The position numbers and the translations under genes are program-made. DNA of 6,429 nucleotides from Victivallales bacterium (GTDB lineage: Bacteria; Verrucomicrobiota; Lentisphaeria; Victivallales; Victivallaceae). This document shows positions 1 to 5,740 of this stretch, in pieces. Location: positions 1 to 6,429 of the forward strand of contig JAHOYW010000100.1 of assembly GCA_019038735.1 (NCBI GenBank). Reading direction: 5' to 3'. Within the stretch, counting starts at the first letter, position 1. Each line of letters begins with the position of its first letter. The notes under the pieces were generated by a model. That model made no database searches. It saw only the letters and a list, made by a program, of their open reading frames with translations, and was not told the DNA's origin.

Positions 1-621
1 GATTATGATGTATCAACGACTTTGTCAATTCCTTTGATGGCGGGTGATGAAGAAATAAGTCTTGCGAGTAATACGAATATTTTTGATAATACAACATTAA
101 AAATAACTGAGGATGCAACAACTGAATATTTGCAATTGCTTTCAAGAGATGGGTTGTTAAAGACAGTAGCTGAAAATTCATTTACAACGTCGGCGGTTGT
201 TAGTGCGGTTTGTCAAACTAAAATTGAAACATACTCAGATATAAATGTCGATCCTGTTTGCGGGATTGTTATAGCTGGCTGGGAAGCTAAAAAGGAAGAT
301 TTCTGGAAAGCCCTGGAGAATGCGGTAAAGTTAAAAAGATATTTGGGCGTGTTGACTATTGTAATATACATAGAGTGTTCAAGCAAGGAAAAAGCATTGC
401 AGTTAGCAAGTGAATACGAAAAGTCTTATGGTGACGGATTTGGGTTTTTGCTAAATGGCGACAGGGTCGAGATATATATGTCGGACAATTCTTTTGTCAA
501 TGACAATACGGGCGAGAAGCCGAAGATTATTTATGAATATAAGTTTCAACCTTCTTCGGTTACAATTGAAAGCAGGATCGCAATAACAAATTTTGAGATA
601 GACGTGGAGTCAGTAACATGA
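1..621 (+). CDS. Unrecognised virion-type protein upstream of the sheath gene, 5' partial (possible tail terminator/connector)
   Basis: The frame is open from base 1 to the TGA at 619-621, giving 206 residues. A TTG at 22 and an ATG at 37 lie in frame, but neither has a purine-rich ribosome binding site, so the true start is probably upstream of the window. I do not recognise the family. The first ~75 residues look like a small beta-rich module (ending its core with T-T-E-Y, encoded at 118-129) similar in pattern to an insertion in the sheath protein downstream. The remainder is mixed alpha/beta, with a hydrophobic strand (VLTIVIYIE) and a helix rich in Lys/Glu. There is no signal peptide or obvious membrane helix. 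The stop overlaps the next start (ATGA, 618-621). In Mu-like phages the genes just before the sheath encode tail terminator/connector-type proteins (gp37, gp38). That is a position-based suggestion only; an adaptor or other structural protein is equally possible. Confidence 0.6.
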   Translation, partial: DYDVSTTLSIPLMAGDEEISLASNTNIFDNTTLKITEDATTEYLQLLSRDGLLKTVAENSFTTSAVVSAVCQTKIETYSDINVDPVCGIVIAGWEAKKEDFWKALENAVKLKRYLGVLTIVIYIECSSKEKALQLASEYEKSYGDGFGFLLNGDRVEIYMSDNSFVNDNTGEKPKIIYEYKFQPSSVTIESRIAITNFEIDVESVT

Positions 622-878
622 TAGTAAAAAATGTAACAAGCTCAGTTCAAAGTATAGAGTTTATTAACGGCGAGAGTGTGAGTGTTTTGTCAAATTGTGA
701 GTGCGATATTGACGAAAATAAAATATATGATTTTGAGTTGAAAAGGGTTTTGAAAGTTTTTGATGAGGTCAAGAATAAAAAAATCGAAATCCCGGTTGAA
801 ACTAAAAAGATTGAGGTTAAAGGTGAAAGCAAGAAGGAAAAAGTGAAAGATGATTTTTTTGATGGAGGTATAAAATGA
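618..878 (+). CDS. Small Lys/Glu-rich protein between terminator-position gene and sheath (Mu gp38-like position)
   Basis: This encodes 86 residues from ATG 618, with GGAG at 606-609 placed 8 bases upstream. It overlaps the previous gene by ATGA and the sheath gene by ATGA (875-878), so its translation is probably coupled on both sides. Residues 1-50 look folded, with a short beta-rich N-terminus (FINGESVSVL) and a helix-like segment (YDFELKRVLKVFDEV). Residues 54-79 are three imperfect repeats of about nine residues, each starting with Lys-Lys (KKIEIPVET, KKIEVKGES, KKEKVKDD), followed by an acidic/aromatic end. No catalytic motif or membrane segment is visible. Mu-like phages carry a very small protein of unknown function (gp38, DUF2635) in this position. 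The arrangement is comparable, but I cannot show homology. Coding status is well supported by the RBS and the tight overlaps; function is unknown. Confidence 0.75.
   Translation: MIVKNVTSSVQSIEFINGESVSVLSNCECDIDENKIYDFELKRVLKVFDEVKNKKIEIPVETKKIEVKGESKKEKVKDDFFDGGIK
864..869 (+). promoter_or_regulatory. Strong ribosome binding site of the sheath gene
   Basis: GGAGGT lies inside the end of the preceding gene, 5 bases before ATG 875. It is the closest match to the consensus Shine-Dalgarno sequence in the window apart from the tube gene site, as expected for a highly expressed structural protein. Confidence 0.85.
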
Positions 879-2644
879 CTTACGGTGCGTATGTAAAAAG
901 AAAGCCTGCTGAAGGTAGCAAGGGGCTTACAGATGCGAATATAAACAAGATCGGATTGATGGGAGCAACGGAAAGGGGTGTCGCTGGTATTCAGACTGGC
1001 ATATATGATTTTTCGGCTTATTCCGTCAAGTGCGGTTTTTATGGATCGAGTAAATATGCTGGCGTTGTAGCAAAAAGTTTTTTTGATACATTACTTGGCA
1101 GTGTTCAGGTGGAAATGAAGGTTTTGCCGTTTGTTGCAAGTGACGCAGTGCAGGCGACTGATGAGATCATGGACGGAGACGGGACGCCTGTAAAGATATT
1201 TGATATAAAAGCAGGACTTAAAAATGTGGCTGACGAATCGGAGTTTGGAAATAAGTTAGCGTGGAAAAGTACTCAGACTTTTAACATAACTTACAAGCTG
1301 ACAGAAGACAGTGGTGCAACTCCGACAACTCTTGTGTTAAATACCGTTGATAATTTAGAGATTGGTTATTATTTTAAAATTGCCGACGGCACTAATACCG
1401 AGTATGCGGTTATAACTGATATAACCACAGCAACAAAGACAATTACGTTTGCAGCTTTGACAAATACCTATACGGCTGCGTTGACTACGGTTTATAGGGC
1501 TGATTGGAAATTGCAAATTGCCTTAAAAGATTTCACAGGGGCTTATCAGGAAGTCGAAAAGTGGGTTGATGTTCCGTTTGCGATGTCGGACACTTTGGGA
1601 ATGCCTTCCTTAACGAATCACGTTGTGTCTGGAAGCAGTTATGTAGTTGTTACGCATAATTCAGGCAATACCTCTGATGCGGGAGACAACTTCCCTGCGG
1701 ATGTTACAACTTGGACAGCACTATCAAGCGGTTCGGATGGCACAGGGGCGACAGATTCAGACTGGAATACTTTAGTTGAGGATTTTGTCGATGAAGACTT
1801 CATGATCTTATTAGCTCCGGAATCCACAACCAAGACACATAATATAAACATGACAACTTGGACGACTTCTAACGAAAATGCTTGTTATTATGCACAAGCT
1901 GCGAATGAGGCTTCGGAAGCGACTTTAACGGACTTTGGGGCGTCGTTAAGGGGGTCTATTAAATTTGGAATGTTACCGACGGACAAATGGTTTGAAATAA
2001 ATAATCCAGAGGCAGTTGGGAAAAGGTCGATACCTGCTGTGGGTCATCTTGCAGCGCATTTTTTTAATTCAGTATCGCTTTATGGGCTTAAGAAGGTGGC
2101 TGCTGGGTGGAATTATGCAATCAATACAAGTGATGAATTACTGGACGACAATGCGTTAGTACATGATAACGATAGTGGGTCGGGTGGAATTTTAATAACT
2201 GATTATTCAGTTAATCTGGCAAGGAAAACGGCGGGAGTTGGTACGACTATAAATTCAGCAAGGACATTTAGTTCCGATGCTGGTTATCAATATCAAAATC
2301 AGGTCATGGGTTGGCTGTTTATTAAGAAATCATTTTTGCCATATTTGCAAAGCCTTGAACAAGAGCCTGCGGGAGTGAATCCGCAAGAGCAGCATTTAAG
2401 GGATGCAAAGGCGTTTTTCATAAAACTTTACAAGGCAGGTTTATTTTTCGTTGGCCAAAAGGTTGATGGGGCGGTTACTACGTTTGAAGATGTCGTAATG
2501 ATTAAAAATGATTTTAGTGTAAATACACTGGCAGACATTCAGGCGGGCATAGAGCGAATTATAGCACAAGTTATATTTGCGCCTGTAATAGAGACTCCAG
2601 GTCTTGAATTGGCAAGTGCTGCGGTAACAACGGTTAGGGCATAG
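875..2644 (+). CDS. Contractile tail sheath protein
   Basis: This 589-residue protein forms the contractile outer cylinder of a myovirus-type tail around the inner tube. Several sheath hallmarks are visible. The N-terminus carries a short Tyr-Gly-x-x-Val-Lys-Arg-x-Pro stretch. A Ser-Gly-Ser-Asp-Gly-Thr loop lies at residues 285-290 and corresponds to the conserved GG-x-DG turn. The conserved C-terminal part includes INSARTFSSDAGYQYQNQ (459-476), the counterpart of the family's 'ARTL-SSD-x-x-x-x-Y' segment, and then a GLFFVGQKVDG strand (522-532). The final ~40 residues hold an assembly helix (IQAGIERIIAQ). Residues about 145-212 look like an inserted beta-rich domain (TTLVLNT ... FKIADGTNTEYAVI ... 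TFAAL), probably exposed on the tail surface. The gene starts at ATG 875 with GGAGGT, and its TAG stop is fused to the RBS of the tube gene. Sheath followed by tube is the standard order in contractile tails. It cannot tell phage from tailocin. Confidence 0.92.
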   Translation: MTYGAYVKRKPAEGSKGLTDANINKIGLMGATERGVAGIQTGIYDFSAYSVKCGFYGSSKYAGVVAKSFFDTLLGSVQVEMKVLPFVASDAVQATDEIMDGDGTPVKIFDIKAGLKNVADESEFGNKLAWKSTQTFNITYKLTEDSGATPTTLVLNTVDNLEIGYYFKIADGTNTEYAVITDITTATKTITFAALTNTYTAALTTVYRADWKLQIALKDFTGAYQEVEKWVDVPFAMSDTLGMPSLTNHVVSGSSYVVVTHNSGNTSDAGDNFPADVTTWTALSSGSDGTGATDSDWNTLVEDFVDEDFMILLAPESTTKTHNINMTTWTTSNENACYYAQAANEASEATLTDFGASLRGSIKFGMLPTDKWFEINNPEAVGKRSIPAVGHLAAHFFNSVSLYGLKKVAAGWNYAINTSDELLDDNALVHDNDSGSGGILITDYSVNLARKTAGVGTTINSARTFSSDAGYQYQNQVMGWLFIKKSFLPYLQSLEQEPAGVNPQEQHLRDAKAFFIKLYKAGLFFVGQKVDGAVTTFEDVVMIKNDFSVNTLADIQAGIERIIAQVIFAPVIETPGLELASAAVTTVRA

Positions 2645-2648
2645 GAGG
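2643..2648 (+). promoter_or_regulatory. Ribosome binding site of the tube gene, fused to the sheath stop codon
   Basis: AGGAGG begins within the TAG stop of the sheath gene (TAGGAGG, 2642-2648) and sits 5 bases before ATG 2654. Ribosomes finishing the sheath could reinitiate on the tube gene directly. Confidence 0.85.
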
Positions 2649-2653
2649 ATAAA

Positions 2654-3061
2654 ATGTCAAGAGAAATGGTATTACTTTGGGAATTTCAGGTAGACGGAAA
2701 GACGTACTATCCGATTAGCATAACGAAGCCGTCTAAAAAAGAAGGTTTTATCGATGCCCCGCCGGATGGGGCTTTGAAGTATAAAATTGCTGATGGGATA
2801 AAAGAGATAATGGAGATTGAGGTCAAAATAAACATTAAAACTGATTTGGCGGCATTTACGGAAATGAATGCGCTGGTTGATGGACAGGAGTTACATGATA
2901 TTTCCGTTATCGCCAGAGATCGAACACAGATGGCGGTTATGGAGTATTTACTAACTGATTGTGAAATCTTAATGGGCGAGGCTGAAATTGCGGACAGGGA
3001 ATCTGTCACGGGCGAGATTGCTAATTATATCTTTTTGCCCCAAGATGTTGATTTAATTTAG
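2654..3061 (+). CDS. Tail tube protein (probable)
   Basis: This encodes 135 residues from ATG 2654 with an optimal RBS. Placement directly after the sheath and before a chaperone and tape measure is the usual site of the inner tube protein, which stacks as hexameric rings inside the sheath. The sequence fits a small beta-barrel with no membrane segment. It has strands at residues 6-14 (VLLWEFQVD), 51-63 (EIMEIEVKINIKT), 82-88 and 101-107, a flexible loop around 23-45 of the kind that contacts neighbouring subunits, and a helix near 63-76. I see no unambiguous family signature, so the call rests on size, predicted beta-richness and gene order. Its TAG stop runs into the GGGGGTG ribosome binding site of the next gene. 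The alternative is another small tail protein. Confidence 0.78.
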   Translation: MSREMVLLWEFQVDGKTYYPISITKPSKKEGFIDAPPDGALKYKIADGIKEIMEIEVKINIKTDLAAFTEMNALVDGQELHDISVIARDRTQMAVMEYLLTDCEILMGEAEIADRESVTGEIANYIFLPQDVDLI

Positions 3062-3067
3062 GGGGTG
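3060..3067 (+). promoter_or_regulatory. Ribosome binding site that decides the start of the chaperone gene
   Basis: AGGGGGTG matches the consensus AGGAGGTG except for one base. It begins within the tube stop codon (TAGGGGG, 3059-3065). The GGGGG core is 5 bases from ATG 3071, the same spacing as for sheath and tube. This favours ATG 3071 over the in-frame GTG at 3065, which lies inside the site itself. Confidence 0.75.
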
Positions 3068-3070
3068 TGG

Positions 3071-3928
3071 ATGTTTCGATTATATGTCGGTCTTAAAAAA
3101 GATAAGTGGTATAACTATGCTGAAATTCAAGAGCTTAAAGGTGGCAATCTTGCCCTTTTGAAAAACTATGATCACTCTAGCGGGTCAATGATGAAAAAGT
3201 TTTTATCAGGGTGCATCTTGTCTCTTCATACTGAGGGTGGCGATTCTTATACCATGACTGAAAAAGATGCCGGCGATTTGAAAGTTGTTGATGTCTGGAA
3301 GGTCGGCATGGAGGTTATGAAACAATTCACAAATCAGGGAAAGCCTGTTTTCGATGAATTTTTTTATTGTTCAGTATGTTCGTCCTTAAAAAATGAAAGG
3401 TATACACTTGTTCAAGAAAGTTGGAGCGACTTGATAGAGCAGGGATTTGTTGATGAAATTTTTCTGGATGGTTTTGAAGATTGTCGTTGGTGGACTGGAT
3501 TGCCAAAAGGAATTGAAATAGAAGGGACATTGCTTAACGGCAATTTCAATAGAATACAACAAGAGTTATTATCTATTGATCAGTTGATTTCAATTCAAAA
3601 TACACCCGGGCGACTGGATACAGATGCAGATTATGTTTACTCGGTTTGGGATGAGCAGATTTGTGATGTTGAGGGGTTTTCAGATCGGGATATAGTAACA
3701 TATATAAAACGAGACAAGAAGCAATCTTTTTCAGAAAAATATTTTTTGCATCAAGCTGATATTGACGCAATGCAAGAGTTGAAATTGAATATCGGATTGA
3801 ATGATGATTATAGGTCTGTAAAATGTCGGTATTGTAATAATGAGATAGGTGGGAGGTTGGATTTCACAAATTTTTTCGGTTTCCTGTTTCCTTCCAAGAA
3901 TACCCTCAAAGACAGGGCGAGTATTTAA
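3071..3928 (+). CDS. Putative tail assembly chaperone, T4 gp26-type baseplate hub assembly family, with two CxxC pairs
   Basis: This encodes 285 residues from ATG 3071; a GTG at 3065 would add two. By position (tube, this gene, tape measure) it is the tail assembly chaperone, which would bind the tape measure and recruit tube subunits. Features match the broad pattern of T4 gp26-like hub assembly chaperones. There is an N-terminal region of helices (residues 25-90), then a Cys-Ser-Val-Cys pair (C100, C103) followed by beta strands. A central part contains a Cys-Asp-Val-Glu-Gly segment (198-202). The C-terminus has Cys-Arg-Tyr-Cys (C252, C255), then beta residues and a Phe-Phe-x-Phe-x-Phe-Pro end (268-274). 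The four cysteines could bind one zinc ion. No membrane segments are seen. The last 17 codons overlap an open -1 frame and contain a slippery site, so a longer form is likely. The family call is my recognition of pattern, not a search result; the chaperone role is an inference from context. Confidence 0.62.
   Translation: MFRLYVGLKKDKWYNYAEIQELKGGNLALLKNYDHSSGSMMKKFLSGCILSLHTEGGDSYTMTEKDAGDLKVVDVWKVGMEVMKQFTNQGKPVFDEFFYCSVCSSLKNERYTLVQESWSDLIEQGFVDEIFLDGFEDCRWWTGLPKGIEIEGTLLNGNFNRIQQELLSIDQLISIQNTPGRLDTDADYVYSVWDEQICDVEGFSDRDIVTYIKRDKKQSFSEKYFLHQADIDAMQELKLNIGLNDDYRSVKCRYCNNEIGGRLDFTNFFGFLFPSKNTLKDRASI
3851..3917 (+). promoter_or_regulatory. Candidate programmed -1 ribosomal frameshift signal
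   Basis: Three elements occur in order near the end of the chaperone gene. First, GGGAGGT at 3851-3857 resembles a Shine-Dalgarno site yet has no start codon to serve. Second, two overlapping slippery heptamers in the zero frame, A AAT TTT (3868-3874) and T TTT TTC (3871-3877), lie 10 and 13 bases after it. Third, a possible stem pairs 3882-3889 with 3910-3917 (five Watson-Crick pairs CCTGT/ACAGG, extended by one A-T and two G-U pairs, loop about 20 bases), beginning 4 bases after the shift site. In E. coli dnaX an SD-like element about 10 bases upstream and a downstream stem stimulate the same kind of shift. Slipping at either heptamer gives the same protein, with Asn-Phe-Phe followed by Arg. 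The stem is weak and is the least certain part. Confidence 0.72.
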
Positions 3929-4155
3929 TTTATTTATCGGTTGGAGACAAGAATTATTTATATAGTAATATGGCAATGAAGCAAAGGGAATATTGTTTTA
4001 ATAATTTATACTTAGCAGCAAGATATTACGATCATATTTGTAGAGCATTCAGGAACATTTATAAATGGTCGCCAAAAGTTTGTGATGAGATTGAATTAAC
4101 AAGATTAGAACAGATATATAATGAAACGGTAGAGGACAACACGGAACGTGGCTGA
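3877..4155 (+). CDS. C-terminal extension of the chaperone made by -1 frameshift (G/GT-type T domain)
   Basis: The -1 frame relative to the chaperone is open from 3844 (after TGA 3841-3843) to TGA 4153-4155. Joined at the slippery site it adds 92 residues after residue 269, giving a 361-residue product, while the unshifted protein ends 16 residues later at 3928. The added part is basic and aromatic, with helix-like stretches (YCFNNLYLAARYYDHICRAF; CDEIELTRLEQIYNETVED), as expected of a domain that binds other tail proteins. Read alone, the ORF would start at ATG 3970 (61 residues). The 20 bases before that ATG have no ribosome binding site, and the region 3929-3969 is coding only in this frame. 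It ends 8 bases inside the tape measure gene. In lambda and many other tailed phages the GT product binds the tape measure. If the frameshift is wrong, this is an independent 61-residue gene with poor initiation. Confidence 0.65.
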   Translation, partial: RFPVSFQEYPQRQGEYLIYLSVGDKNYLYSNMAMKQREYCFNNLYLAARYYDHICRAFRNIYKWSPKVCDEIELTRLEQIYNETVEDNTERG

Positions 4156-5740
4156 TGTAACCGTAAGAAAAGACATAGTCGTCAGATTTATAACCGACAT
4201 GAAGAAGGCTAAAAAAGATGCTCAAATTTATGAGAATCAAGTTGGCCGTGTTGGTGATGCATCTAACAAAGCTAAGGGCGCAGTTAAGGGTATGGGCGCA
4301 AGCAGTGGTTTGGCGATGTCTGGTTTGGCGGGTGTGGGCGGTGCTGCGATGGCAACGATTGCTCCGATTGCTGCTATTGGAGCGGGATTGATAATTGTCA
4401 AAAAGGGATTTGATAAAGTGATCGAAGCCGGCAAAGAGGCTGAGGATGCTTTGACTACTTTGGGCGTCATGTTTAAATCGGAAGCAAAGGGGATGGAGGT
4501 TTACCAGAAAGCACTTGAAAGAAGTGTTGTCACTCCATACGATCCAAGAGACATAGTTAAAGCAAGTGTTCAGGCACAGGGGTATATCGGTAAAGCTGGG
4601 GATGTGTTTACTGAGGGTCTATATGGCATGAAAAAAGACGCTATGACTGTTATAACAGATATGGCGGCATTCAGCGGTCAAACAGCAGTCGAGGCGTCAA
4701 CTGCGCTTTTTAGGGCGGATCTCCAATTGCTAGACAAGTACGGCGCAGATGCAAGGCGTGTTTATGCAATAGCGAAGACAAAGGGGGCAATCGGGACAAA
4801 GGCTTTTGTCTCTGAATTTGTTAGGGGCATGAGTGAAATTGACACTTGGATGGGCATGAGTGAAAAGAGATCAAAGACGATGTCTGGTATTATTTCAACT
4901 GTAAAAGGAAATTTTGGATTGATTTTTACTTATTTAAGTGGTGCTACCTCTACACAGACAACTCTTTGGACAAATTTAAAAAGTATGATTGCAGGCTTTT
5001 CGGATACTTTTGGTAAAATGGTGTCACAAGCAAGGCCGTATCTTGAGCAATTTGGAGCATATGTTGGAGATGTGTTTGCGGTGTTTAAAGATTTGTTTGT
5101 TGAATTGTGGGGATTTGTGTTTCCGATAATAAAAATTTTCTTTGGATATGTATTTGTAATGAGTAAACTTTTATGGACAACTGTAATAAAACCGGTTGTA
5201 AAAATTATTACTTTTGCATTGAAATTGTTAAGAACATTTTTTGGGTTTTTATTTAAACTGGGAGACACTGGGTCAAAAATGAAAACGATAATGTCTTGGA
5301 TTGAAAGATTCACAAGTCATATGGACATTGTATTTACTTTGACTGATAAATTATTTTCTGGCATGTTAAAAACCTTTGACGAGTGGCTTGCATCTTTTAG
5401 TAATATTGGTACTGAAATATCTAAATGGATTAGACCGATTGACACCCTTAATGCTAAGGTTGTTGAATGGATTAAAGCTAAAACAATAAAAGTTCCTGCT
5501 ATTACGGTTGATTCGAAAGGAGAGAAAATATATAATATAGAGTCTAAAGAAGGTCGGAAAGAACTAGAAAAGCAAATCGAATTAAAAGACAAGCAAAGTT
5601 CTAATGTTTCAAATGACAATAGAAAATATGCAAGCAATGATTCGAGTAAAAGAAATTCTCATAATGTAATATATAATTATAATTATTTTAGCGATATGAA
5701 TATGCAAGACATATTAGATCAATCAGGGATTGCGAGTTAA
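4148..5740 (+). CDS. Tail tape measure protein (short)
   Basis: This encodes 530 residues from GTG 4148, overlapping the preceding frame by 8 bases. The nearest purine-rich site is GAGG at 4132-4135, rather far (12 bases), so initiation may depend on coupling. A tape measure runs inside the tail tube and sets its length. Family features: a charged helical N-terminus (1-45, lysine-rich); a Gly/Ala-rich hydrophobic segment (52-84); a helical globular region (90-260) with typical 'ALTTLGVMFKSEAKG...' and 'TAVEASTALFRA' sequence; and strongly hydrophobic, aromatic segments (305-340 and 341-370) that could act as membrane-inserting helices at DNA entry. The charged C-terminal tail (455-512) is rich in Asn, Ser and Lys, and ends YNYNYF. 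At about 1.5 angstrom per residue it would specify a tail near 80 nm; this is an estimate. The 3' half is far more AT-rich than the 5' half. No lytic enzyme domain is visible. Confidence 0.87.
   Translation: MADVTVRKDIVVRFITDMKKAKKDAQIYENQVGRVGDASNKAKGAVKGMGASSGLAMSGLAGVGGAAMATIAPIAAIGAGLIIVKKGFDKVIEAGKEAEDALTTLGVMFKSEAKGMEVYQKALERSVVTPYDPRDIVKASVQAQGYIGKAGDVFTEGLYGMKKDAMTVITDMAAFSGQTAVEASTALFRADLQLLDKYGADARRVYAIAKTKGAIGTKAFVSEFVRGMSEIDTWMGMSEKRSKTMSGIISTVKGNFGLIFTYLSGATSTQTTLWTNLKSMIAGFSDTFGKMVSQARPYLEQFGAYVGDVFAVFKDLFVELWGFVFPIIKIFFGYVFVMSKLLWTTVIKPVVKIITFALKLLRTFFGFLFKLGDTGSKMKTIMSWIERFTSHMDIVFTLTDKLFSGMLKTFDEWLASFSNIGTEISKWIRPIDTLNAKVVEWIKAKTIKVPAITVDSKGEKIYNIESKEGRKELEKQIELKDKQSSNVSNDNRKYASNDSSKRNSHNVIYNYNYFSDMNMQDILDQSGIAS

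Noticed and set aside
22..24. TTG 22 as the real start of the first gene
   Set aside because: No ribosome binding site is visible in bases 1-21 and the frame is open to the window edge, so the gene most likely begins upstream.
1639..1851. Minus-strand ORF opposite the sheath gene
   Set aside because: It is a shadow of the sheath reading frame with a Ser/Val-rich random-looking product.
2707..3009. Minus-strand ORF of 100 codons opposite the tube gene
   Set aside because: It is entirely within the tube gene, low in complexity (Ser/Ile) and has no context.
3065..3070. GTG 3065 as start of the chaperone gene
   Set aside because: The GTG lies within the AGGGGGTG site itself. ATG 3071 has standard spacing from that site.
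3882..3917. The same stem-loop as a transcription terminator
   Set aside because: The stem is short with a 20-base loop, has no following T run, and lies inside open reading frames upstream of essential tail genes.
4930..5313. Minus-strand ORF of 127 codons opposite the tape measure gene
   Set aside because: It lies fully opposite a well-supported gene, and its existence follows from the AT-rich codons on the plus strand. The product resembles no family.
5317..5637. Minus-strand ORF of 106 codons opposite the 3' end of the tape measure gene
   Set aside because: It is antisense to a supported gene, and its hydrophobic composition is what reversed Lys/Asn/Glu codons give. There is no neighbouring minus-strand gene.
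5661..5692. AT-rich near-repeat (AATTATAATTAT-like) as an origin or regulatory site
   Set aside because: It encodes the Asn/Tyr-rich YNYNY stretch of the tape measure C-terminus and needs no other explanation.
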